Part shown: positions 1 to 5,024 of the stretch, piece after piece
Layout of the letters: each line of letters starts with the position of its first letter
How positions within the stretch are numbered: position 1 is the stretch's first letter
Source of the DNA: Desulfobulbus sp.
Lineage (GTDB): Bacteria > Desulfobacterota > Desulfobulbia > Desulfobulbales > Desulfobulbaceae
Direction of reading: 5' to 3'
Length of the DNA: 6,139 nt
NCBI GenBank assembly: GCA_011051825.1
Contig: DRKH01000142.1
Span: 1 to 6,139 of the forward strand
Made by a program: the position numbers and the translations under genes
The notes under the pieces: generated by a model
The model's database searches: none
The model's input: only the letters and a program-made list of their open reading frames with translations
Told to the model about the DNA's origin: nothing

Positions 1-70
1 CATCTCTGCACGGTCAGGCCTGATTCACATAGGAATCACTATAGTTCACAGGCCTGACTGCACAGATATG
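1..70. repeat. Imperfect inverted repeat with 22-base arms
   Basis: Bases 1-22 and 49-70 are reverse complements at 18 of 22 positions, separated by 26 bases. One of the four mismatches would be a G-U pair in RNA. Each arm contains the palindrome CAGGCCTG (15-22 and 49-56), so CAGGCCTGA at 15-23 and 49-57 is also a direct repeat. Inside, TTCACA occurs at 24-29 and 45-50, 21 bases apart. No T-run follows on the plus strand, so a simple rho-independent terminator is not supported. It could be a protein-binding dyad, a small mobile-element end, or part of a longer element cut by the window edge. Its role is unknown. Confidence 0.6.
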
Positions 71-316
71 GAGCACTCCTAAACAGTTACAGGTGGTGGT
101 TGGGCTAGTTCTCTGCCCCTACCTGAATAGTTACGTTTCTTCTCTGTTACGGTTTTTCAGACAGTTTCCCGGCCCGCATATTTCACAAGCGGCCTGCTGC
201 GTCACAGCGCAAAAAGAGTCCTCGAAATATGTCAATATCTCTACGCTCTTTTCAGGCTGTTTTTGCATGCACGGCGTTTTCAGGCCTTTCGCGACAACCT
301 TTGTGAACTGTGCGGG
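71..316. other. Non-coding stretch downstream of the minus-strand cluster
   Basis: I see no credible gene here. A small plus-strand open frame at 93-320 has no ribosome binding site and a composition unlike its neighbours. Minor structure is present. TTTTCAGGC occurs twice (249-257 and 277-285) flanking a GCATGC palindrome at 265-270. AGTTAC occurs twice near 84-89 and 129-134. A loose hairpin pairs CAGGT/ACCTG and GGGC/GCCC between about 90 and 126. No clear terminator for the minus-strand operon was found, although the transcript must end in or beyond this stretch. Confidence 0.5.
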
Positions 317-565
317 CTAGTGGTGGTGGTCGTGATCGTCCAGAAACAGCTCATGGTATTCTTTTTCCTGCAGATGGGTGCGCATGAGTGTGGAAAGCTG
401 GTCGACCACCTGTTCTATCTCAAAATCTTCAAGACGCGGAACGAGGGTGTCAAGCAGCTGATCACGGCAGAACAGGCGAAGAAAAAGGACCAGCGACCGT
501 TCATCGGTCACCCGGTCCAGGCCGAAACAGATTGCATCTGCCGGTATGGATGATTTTTCGCTCAC
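317..565 (-). CDS. Small protein of unknown function with histidine-rich C-terminus
   Basis: This is an 82-residue acidic protein that I do not recognise as a named family. The middle (about residues 20-75) is predicted to be mostly helical, with a leucine-rich stretch (LVLFLRLFCRDQLLDTLVPRL) followed by a second amphipathic stretch ending in EKEYHELFL. The last residues are DDHDHHH, a possible metal-binding tail. There is no signal peptide or convincing membrane span. I chose the GTG at 565-563 because it follows the yjbQ stop by two bases and has GGAAGG six bases upstream. A GTG at 589 would add eight residues and overlap yjbQ, but has a poorer site. It is the last gene of the cluster and is probably translationally coupled to yjbQ. 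The compact coupling and sensible composition argue that it is real. Confidence 0.72.
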   Translation of the reverse strand: MSEKSSIPADAICFGLDRVTDERSLVLFLRLFCRDQLLDTLVPRLEDFEIEQVVDQLSTLMRTHLQEKEYHELFLDDHDHHH

Positions 566-567
566 AC

Positions 568-969
568 TCAGCCTTCCAGAATTTTCCACCAGACGTTGCG
601 ACTGCGGGGCCCGTCGTATTCACAGAAAAAAATACGCTGCCAGGTGCCGAGTCGTATCCGGCCGTTTTCAATAATCACGGTGGCGGAACTGCCGGTGAGC
701 GTGGTCATCATATGGGAGGGCGAGTTGCCCTCCCGGTGCCTGTACGGATAGTCCTGGGGGATGATCCGGGCAAAGACGCCGACAAGATCATGCTGCACAT
801 CCGGATCGGCGCCCTCGTTTATGGTGATACCCGCGGTCGTATGCGGGTTATAGACCACCAGCAGGCCGTCGTCTGCTCCGCTGTCGTCAACCGCCTGCTG
901 GAGTTGTGTCGTGATGTCGACAAACTCCATATGGGCGGAAGTGGAGATCCCGAATCGACCTGAGAGCAT
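568..969 (-). CDS. yjbQ: YjbQ/UPF0047 family protein
   Basis: This 133-residue protein has the full length and hallmark motifs of the YjbQ (UPF0047) family. Residues 42-47 are PHTTAG, residues 51-58 are NEGADPDV, residues 78-86 carry YRHREGNSPSH-type histidines, and residues 108-122 read LGTWQRIFFCEYDGP, the family's C-terminal signature. Conserved histidines H43, H78 and H86 are the likely metal or ligand site. Family members are small trimeric cytoplasmic proteins. Some are annotated as secondary thiamine-phosphate synthases because E. coli YjbQ shows weak activity of that kind, but the physiological role is unsettled. The ATG at 969 keeps the conserved first strand (FGISTSAHMEFVDIT) and has AGAGG upstream, so the internal Met14 is less likely. 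It starts 11 bases after the lipoprotein gene ends. No thiamine genes are nearby. Confidence 0.93.
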   Translation of the reverse strand: MLSGRFGISTSAHMEFVDITTQLQQAVDDSGADDGLLVVYNPHTTAGITINEGADPDVQHDLVGVFARIIPQDYPYRHREGNSPSHMMTTLTGSSATVIIENGRIRLGTWQRIFFCEYDGPRSRNVWWKILEG

Positions 970-980
970 CCGGCGCCTCT

Positions 981-1427
981 TTAGTTCTGGAGCTGCCAGT
1001 GGCCGTTGTTGTCACGGCAGGCCGTTGTATATGTCTTATCCATCTTGCCGTCAATCAGGGCATCAATTTCCGCCTTGCGACAGACCCTGTTTGTCTTCGG
1101 ATCGGTATATGCCGGCTGCGGAGTAACGTTGTACTGGTTGCCGTTGTCGGGATTGACCCATGAGGAGGTGCGGTTGGAGACCCCTCGTTCGTAGACATGG
1201 TTGAGTTGTTGGCGATCATATTTATCCATTTCGTTGCCGACGATATAACCGAGCATGGTGCCGACCGCCGCTCCGATAAGAGTGGCTTCGGTATTGTGTC
1301 CGATCATCTGGCCGATGAGGGCGCCGCCTGCTGCTCCGCCGACGGCTCCAGTCTGTGCCTTGTTCATGTTGGCACAGGATGTGAGTGCGAACATACAGAG
1401 AACTGCTATTATGCTGAGATGTTTCAT
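981..1427 (-). CDS. Glycine-zipper lipoprotein, 17-kDa surface-antigen type
   Basis: This is a 148-residue predicted outer-membrane lipoprotein. It begins MKHLSIIAVLCMFALTSC, a short signal peptide with an LTSC lipobox, so cleavage and lipidation are expected at Cys18. Ala and Asn follow that cysteine rather than Asp, which favours outer-membrane sorting. Residues 27-64 are a glycine zipper with repeated GxxxG spacing (GAVGGAAGGALIG, then LIGAAVGTMLGYIVG), typical of the 2TM glycine-zipper domain. The C-terminal part (about 88-148) resembles the surface-antigen domain, with SSWVNPDNGNQYNVTP and two cysteines (C116, C137) that could form a periplasmic disulfide. Such proteins are thought to affect envelope integrity, but the exact role is unknown. 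It has the best ribosome binding site in the window and starts nine bases after rmuC. Confidence 0.9.
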   Translation of the reverse strand: MKHLSIIAVLCMFALTSCANMNKAQTGAVGGAAGGALIGQMIGHNTEATLIGAAVGTMLGYIVGNEMDKYDRQQLNHVYERGVSNRTSSWVNPDNGNQYNVTPQPAYTDPKTNRVCRKAEIDALIDGKMDKTYTTACRDNNGHWQLQN

Positions 1428-1431
1428 AGTG

Positions 1432-1438
1432 ACCTCCT
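1432..1438 (-). promoter_or_regulatory. Strong Shine-Dalgarno for the lipoprotein gene
   Basis: On the minus strand the sequence reads GTAGGAGGTCACTATG. The AGGAGGT core lies four bases before the ATG at 1427 and shares its first bases with the TAG stop of rmuC. This is the only near-perfect ribosome binding site in the cluster. It suggests the lipoprotein is translated much more strongly than the other genes of the transcript, as expected for an abundant envelope protein. Confidence 0.85.
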
Positions 1439-2771
1439 ACTTGTCATCTTTTAGAGTTTGTGGAAAATTGCGTCCGGGTTGAATGCCAAGTTCTTTTAAT
1501 GCCTCAACCCGGGCGATCAGGTTGCCCCGTCCCGAGACCAGCCGTTTCCGTGCGGTCTGCCAGGAGTTGCGACTTTGTTCCAGTCGAAAGCCGACCTCTT
1601 CAAAGGCTTCTGTAAAACCCACGAATTTATCATAAAGATTTCCTGCTTGTTTGGCAATAGTTAAACCGTTACGCCCCTGCTCATCCATCCGCCACAGGTG
1701 ATGAATAGTGCGGAGTATGGCCAGCAGGGTCGAGGGTCCGGCAAGAATTATTTTTTTGTGCATGGCCCGGGTCAGCAGCTCGGGTTCCAGCGTGAGGGCC
1801 GCCTGAAAGGCGCCTTCCACCGGGATAAACAACAGGACGAAATCCAGGGTATTGAGTCCGGGCAGCTGGTGATATTTTTTCCCGGAAAGCCCTTTGATGT
1901 GGCCGTGCAGGGAGTGCAGATGCTGCTTGAGAAGCTTCTGCTGTTTTTTGGGATCCTGCTCATGCGCGGCCAGGGCCCACGACTTAAGCGATACCTTGGC
2001 ATCGATAATTATGTCGCGGTTTTTCGGCAGATGAAGAATGACGTCCGGCTGGCGAAGCCGGCCCTGTTCATTGTGGACGGCAGGCTGGGTTTCGAACTCC
2101 GCTCCCTTGCGAAGCCCGGAATCTTCAAGTAATTTTTCCAGGATCATTTCGCCCCACTGTCCCTGGACCTTGCTTTTTCCCAGCAGGGCCTCGGTAAGCC
2201 GGACGGCATCGGTGCTGAGCTGCTGGTTCAGACCCCTGAGCAGTTCTATTTCTCTGCGTAGAGCCGAATGGTCGCGCGATTCCCTGTCATAGACATCTTC
2301 CACCCGTGATCTGAAGGCCTGCAGCTGTTCACGCATCGGTTCAAGAAGCGCATGCAGGCCGGATTCATGTTGGCGGCTCAGCTGTGCTCCTTTTTCATTT
2401 AAGGTTTGCCCTGCAAGGAGCTGAAAATCCCGTTCCATTTGTTTCCTGGTCGTTTTTAATAGGGCTTCCCGCTCCTGCATAAGTTTTCGGGCCGATGTCA
2501 GGTCAGCCTCTAAAGCGGCCGTGATCTCGGCTTCTCTCTGATTCTGTGCGCGTAAGCTGTCCCGCTGCGCCCGCAGTCGGTCAATATCGGCATCCAGCCG
2601 TGATAGAGTATGACCAGCCTGTTCCAGGCGGATGGAAAGGCCGATATTTTTGCGGCTCAGTCGTGAATACAGCATGAGGCCCAGAAGAAACATCGGGATG
2701 CCGGCACCGAGCAGACCGGCGACAAAGGACGCGCCGTCCAGCCGGTTGACCAGAAGGATGAAAAAATCCAA
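1437..2771 (-). CDS. rmuC: RmuC family DNA recombination protein
   Basis: This 444-residue protein matches RmuC, a protein that limits recombination between short inverted repeats in E. coli and is thought to act as a nuclease. Residues 13-36 form an N-terminal membrane span. Residues 41-175 are a long charged coiled coil. The C-terminal half holds the conserved RmuC core: LLGKSKVQGQWGEMILEKLLE (about 196-216), QPDVILHLP (241-249) and IIIDAKVSLKSW (254-265), which fit a PD-(D/E)xK-type site with D243, D257 and K259. FIPVEGAF, GPSTLLAILRTIHHLW and KRLVSGRGNL follow in the usual order. The predicted start is a TTG at 2771, three bases after the cbpM stop and in the same frame. It has no good ribosome binding site, so coupling to cbpM translation is likely. 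The sequence from this TTG (MDFFILLV) resembles the E. coli N-terminus (MDFSIMVY). Confidence 0.93.
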   Translation of the reverse strand: MDFFILLVNRLDGASFVAGLLGAGIPMFLLGLMLYSRLSRKNIGLSIRLEQAGHTLSRLDADIDRLRAQRDSLRAQNQREAEITAALEADLTSARKLMQEREALLKTTRKQMERDFQLLAGQTLNEKGAQLSRQHESGLHALLEPMREQLQAFRSRVEDVYDRESRDHSALRREIELLRGLNQQLSTDAVRLTEALLGKSKVQGQWGEMILEKLLEDSGLRKGAEFETQPAVHNEQGRLRQPDVILHLPKNRDIIIDAKVSLKSWALAAHEQDPKKQQKLLKQHLHSLHGHIKGLSGKKYHQLPGLNTLDFVLLFIPVEGAFQAALTLEPELLTRAMHKKIILAGPSTLLAILRTIHHLWRMDEQGRNGLTIAKQAGNLYDKFVGFTEAFEEVGFRLEQSRNSWQTARKRLVSGRGNLIARVEALKELGIQPGRNFPQTLKDDK

Positions 2772-2774
2772 GAT

Positions 2775-3080
2775 CTAGCGTATCCGATGCAGACGGCGCA
2801 GCTCTTCAAGCTCTTCAAGAAGTTGCAGCGCCAGTGCACAGCCGGGAAGGTTAACGCGTAGATCCCGTTGCAGCCGGATGGTTGTCTGGACCCGTTTTAT
2901 TTCAATGGCTGTGAACGACCATTCTCCCGGTGCCATCCCCTGCGGGTTCAACATCCCTTCTTCAACCATTTCCAGGATAAGTTCTGCCGGTACCCCGCAG
3001 AATCGACAGAGATCACCGAGGCTGCAGCGGGTATTTTCATCTAGTACGGTACCTGTTAAAAGGGTGAGTGTGTCTGTCAT
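2775..3080 (-). CDS. cbpM: CbpM, MerR-like modulator of co-chaperone CbpA
   Basis: This 101-residue protein has the same length as E. coli CbpM and the same layout. A MerR-like helix-turn-helix region (about 18-62, SLGDLCRFCGVPAELILEMVEEGMLNP followed by WSFTAIEIKRVQ) leads into RLQRDLRVNLPGCALALQLLEELEELRRL. This matches the E. coli pattern of R-x-R-H-E-L-x-x-D-W-P-G-x-A-V-A-L. CbpM binds the J-domain of CbpA and blocks its stimulation of DnaK, and also its DNA binding. I chose the ATG at 3080 because it follows the cbpA stop by one base (TAAGATG) with GGGA a few bases upstream. The same frame is open further upstream inside cbpA, but that part is not CbpM-like. Adjacent placement with cbpA supports the call. 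Confidence 0.93.
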   Translation of the reverse strand: MTDTLTLLTGTVLDENTRCSLGDLCRFCGVPAELILEMVEEGMLNPQGMAPGEWSFTAIEIKRVQTTIRLQRDLRVNLPGCALALQLLEELEELRRLHRIR

Positions 3081-3081
3081 C

Positions 3082-4032
3082 TTACAATCCCAGGTCATTT
3101 CTCGGGTTGACCGGCATAATTTCGGCCATCTTCTTATAGAGTTGTTTCTGTTCCTCTGTCTTTGCCTCGGGCACAACTATACGCAGGTTAACGATCTGGT
3201 CCCCCTGCTGCTTCGCCGTTGACAGTCCCCGGCCTTTCAGGCGCAGTTTGTTGCCGCCCTGGGAGCCTGCGGGGATTTTCAGCTGAACCTTTCCACCCAG
3301 GGTGGGCACGGTGATGGTCGCGCCCAGGGCCGCCTCCCATGGGGTAATGGGCAGGTCCAGGTGGATATCACGTTTATGTACCTTAAAGATCGGATCGTCG
3401 GCAAAGGCGATCTCAAGAAAGAGATCACCGGCCGGAGCACCGCCCATGCCCGGCATCCCCTGGCCTTCGAGTCGAATGCGCTGGCCTTCGGTTATGCCCT
3501 TGGGAATGGTGACCTGCAGGCTGTGAGGTGCCGTGGTCACGCGGCCCTGATCGTCTATGGTCGCCCGGGAAAGGGTGATCGTCTGCCTGGAACCGTTGTA
3601 GGCGTCGGCCGGCCGGATAACGATTTTGGCATGCTGATCCTCACCCTTCATGCGAAAGGTGCTGCGTCTGCTTCCACCACCGCTGTAGCCGCTGCGGCCG
3701 AACAGGGTCTCGAAGAAGTCACTGTAGTCCCCGTCCGGACCGCCGGTGTATCCTGCGCCACGGAATTCGAAACCGGCATCCCAGTTGGGCGGCGGTTCAA
3801 AATCCTGGCCGTTTTGCCAGTTACTGCCGAATTTGTCGTAGGCCGCCCGTTTTTCCGGGTCTTTTAATACTTCATAGGCCTCGCCCAGATCTTTAAATTT
3901 CTTGTCCGCATCCGCCTCCTTGCTGACATCAGGATGATATTTTCGGGCAAGGCGCCGATAGGCCTGTTTGATTGCATCCTGGGTGGCGTCCCGTTCGACG
4001 CCGAGAATGTCGTAATAATCCCTGTATTCCAT
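3082..4032 (-). CDS. cbpA: CbpA, DnaJ-family co-chaperone without zinc finger
   Basis: This is a 316-residue DnaJ homologue. The J-domain occupies residues 1-70 (YRDYYDILGV, then the HPD motif at 33-35, then KRAAYDKFG), and is what stimulates DnaK ATPase. A Gly/Phe-rich linker spans about 71-125. Two C-terminal substrate-binding beta domains follow (about 135-290), with PKGITEGQRIRLEGQG and LPITPWEAALGATITVPTLGGKV, then AGSQGGNKLRLKGRG. The CxxCxGxG zinc finger of DnaJ itself is absent, which identifies the CbpA class, as does the neighbouring cbpM. E. coli CbpA is slightly shorter and also binds curved DNA. The frame is open to 4122, but the conserved family start is the ATG at 4032, and the preceding 30 codons look non-coding. 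Its ribosome binding site is weak: GGAA about 12 bases upstream, with an A-run between. It is first in the operon. Confidence 0.95.
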   Translation of the reverse strand: MEYRDYYDILGVERDATQDAIKQAYRRLARKYHPDVSKEADADKKFKDLGEAYEVLKDPEKRAAYDKFGSNWQNGQDFEPPPNWDAGFEFRGAGYTGGPDGDYSDFFETLFGRSGYSGGGSRRSTFRMKGEDQHAKIVIRPADAYNGSRQTITLSRATIDDQGRVTTAPHSLQVTIPKGITEGQRIRLEGQGMPGMGGAPAGDLFLEIAFADDPIFKVHKRDIHLDLPITPWEAALGATITVPTLGGKVQLKIPAGSQGGNKLRLKGRGLSTAKQQGDQIVNLRIVVPEAKTEEQKQLYKKMAEIMPVNPRNDLGL

Positions 4033-4085
4033 TTTTTTTAAGCATTCCGGTGCACGCCGAAACCGGCAGGCACCTTGTTGTTGAG

Positions 4086-4166
4086 GCCTCGCAAAAATCC
4101 GCTTACGCCTGTTGCGCAACACGGAGAATCAATAGATTGTAATCACTCCGCCGTCGGTGGCGAGGC
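4086..4166. repeat. Hairpin-rich repeat-like element in the divergent region
   Basis: GCCTCGC (4086-4092) and GCGAGGC (4160-4166) are perfect 7-bp inverted arms enclosing further structure. Inside lie a perfect 10-bp palindrome GTTGCGCAAC (4111-4120), a CGGAG/CTCCG stem (4122-4126 with 4146-4150) and a small GCC/GGC hairpin (4150-4161). Flanking A and T runs follow the arms. Nested structure between divergent genes resembles the dispersed intergenic repeats, often with a GCCTCG(C/T)AAAAA edge, that I associate with Desulfobacterota genomes. That resemblance is from memory. Only one copy is in the window, so repetition is not shown here. Confidence 0.5.
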
Positions 4167-4206
4167 TTTTACGACACCGACAACTGTAACCGATCAGGCC
4201 GGAGGG

Positions 4207-4224
4207 CTTCCGGAAGATTCCGGA
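4207..4224. repeat. TTCCGGA direct repeats forming an operator-like site
   Basis: TTCCGGA occurs at 4208-4214 and 4218-4224, ten bases apart, about one helical turn. The first copy lies within a perfect 10-bp palindrome, CTTCCGGAAG (4207-4216). CCGGAA/TTCCGG also forms 6-bp inverted arms with a 2-base gap (4210-4223). The site sits just upstream of the candidate aroK promoter and between divergent operons, a sensible place for a regulator. No regulator can be named. Confidence 0.4.
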
Positions 4225-4242
4225 TTGCCGATGATTAGTTAC

Positions 4243-4270
4243 TTGTTTTTTATCTTTTGGCTGGTAATAT
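4243..4270 (+). promoter_or_regulatory. Candidate promoter for the aroK-aroC operon
   Basis: TTGTTT (4243-4248) and TAATAT (4265-4270) are 16 bases apart, with TG one base before the second box (an extended -10 pattern), in a locally AT-rich stretch. The match to sigma-70 consensus is weak, about three of six bases in each box. CATACT near 4282-4287 is an alternative -10. No convincing promoter was found for the minus-strand cbpA operon. Confidence 0.3.
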
Positions 4271-4301
4271 TTTCTTTATGGCATACTGTAAGTAGAGAAA
4301 G

Positions 4302-4397
4302 ATGAAAAGAAAAGGAAAAAAAACAGGCTGTGGAATTCCCGTGAACAGGATATCCTTTACCCTCTGCAATTGTCGTGGTCAGGGGCCGGGGGAATGA
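4302..4397 (+). CDS. Possible leader peptide overlapping the aroK start
   Basis: A 31-codon open frame starts at ATG 4302 and encodes a basic, cysteine-containing peptide: MKRKGKKTGCGIPVNRIS, then FTLCNCRGQGPGE. Its stop forms an ATGA overlap with the aroK ATG, the classic layout for translational coupling. A weak GAG (4295-4297) precedes the start. It has an A8 run (4316-4323) near the beginning. There is no run of aromatic codons, so it does not look like a classical attenuation leader. A frame this short could arise by chance, and I know no homologue. Confidence 0.3.
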   Translation: MKRKGKKTGCGIPVNRISFTLCNCRGQGPGE

Positions 4398-5014
4398 GCG
4401 GCTCTTTATTGAACAGCTTTTATGGCGCTGCAACACGAAAAGACGGAGCAGCCGAGCAACCGGCATTTTTTTTTGACCGTATCCTGCTGACCGGGTTCCG
4501 GGCCACCGGCAAGTCGCTGGTCGGACGGCTGCTCGCCGACAGACTGGGATGGGTTTTCCTTGATACCGATGCCCTTATCTGTCGACGCATTGGCTGCAGT
4601 GTGGCTGATTTTGTTGCAGAATACGGCTGGGATCGGTTTCGTGAGGTGGAAGAGCGCGTGCTGATGAAGCTGTGTCGACAAGAGGGGGTGGTTATCGCCA
4701 CCGGCGGTGGGGCTGTTCAGCATGGATCGGCGTGGCAATCCCTGCGCAGACAGAGTGCCTCTGTCTGGTTGCGGGCCGAAGAGCGGACCATACAGCAGCG
4801 TCTGGCGTCGGATATGCATTCCGAGCAGCAGCGGCCTTCCCTGACCGGCCTGAACTCCGATCATGAGATAACTCTGCTGCTTTCCGAACGGAACCCCATC
4901 TATCGGAGCGGATCTGATTTCTTCGTCCAAACCGATGGGCGCTCGCCCTCCGAGCTGGTCGAGGAAATAGAACATGGCCTGACAGTGCTAACCGAAAAAA
5001 ACAGATATTTTTAA
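4394..5014 (+). CDS. aroK: Shikimate kinase
   Basis: This 206-residue protein is a P-loop shikimate kinase, transferring phosphate from ATP to shikimate in the cytoplasm. Visible motifs are Walker A GFRATGKS (34-41), the shikimate-binding DTD (57-59), FREVEE with R83, ATGGGAV (102-108), the lid with R147 in QQRPSLTG, and R166 in ERNPIY. All expected binding residues are present. The ATG at 4394 has AGGGG eight bases upstream. An in-frame TTG at 4370 is possible but less likely. Even so, about 27 poorly conserved residues precede the first strand (DRILLTG), more than the few usual in the family, and these include three Phe codons in a T9 run (4466-4474). The gene precedes aroC by 10 bases, so the two are almost certainly co-transcribed. 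The symbol aroK is used for the function; aroL-type classification cannot be excluded. Confidence 0.94.
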   Translation: MSGSLLNSFYGAATRKDGAAEQPAFFFDRILLTGFRATGKSLVGRLLADRLGWVFLDTDALICRRIGCSVADFVAEYGWDRFREVEERVLMKLCRQEGVVIATGGGAVQHGSAWQSLRRQSASVWLRAEERTIQQRLASDMHSEQQRPSLTGLNSDHEITLLLSERNPIYRSGSDFFVQTDGRSPSELVEEIEHGLTVLTEKNRYF

Positions 5015-5024
5015 GAGAGAAAAA

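Noticed and set aside
93..320. Plus-strand 75-codon frame in the left non-coding stretch
   Set aside because: No ribosome binding site, no domain, and an unusual residue composition rich in Cys and Phe. It also runs into the opposite-strand gene end.
317..340. The HDHHH C-terminus as a cloning tag
   Set aside because: The stretch is mixed Asp/His, lies in a natural operon context and is not a pure hexahistidine tag.
388..963. Long plus-strand open frame (191 codons) opposite yjbQ and the small protein
   Set aside because: It is antisense to yjbQ, whose motifs are unmistakable. Its translation has no recognisable domain and no ribosome binding site.
3361..3867. Plus-strand open frame of 168 codons opposite cbpA
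   Set aside because: It lies wholly inside cbpA, which has clear J-domain and C-terminal motifs. The antisense frame is open only because of codon bias.
4033..4122. N-terminal extension of cbpA by 30 residues
   Set aside because: The extension is basic and low quality, overlaps the repeat-like element, and the family start is at the conserved MEYRDYYDIL.
4302..4397. Aromatic amino acid attenuator before aroK
   Set aside because: The leader frame has one Phe and no Tyr or Trp codons, and no terminator hairpin with a T-run is visible before aroK.
4406..4975. Minus-strand open frame of 189 codons opposite aroK
   Set aside because: It is a mirror of aroK, with composition typical of an antisense reading and no domain.
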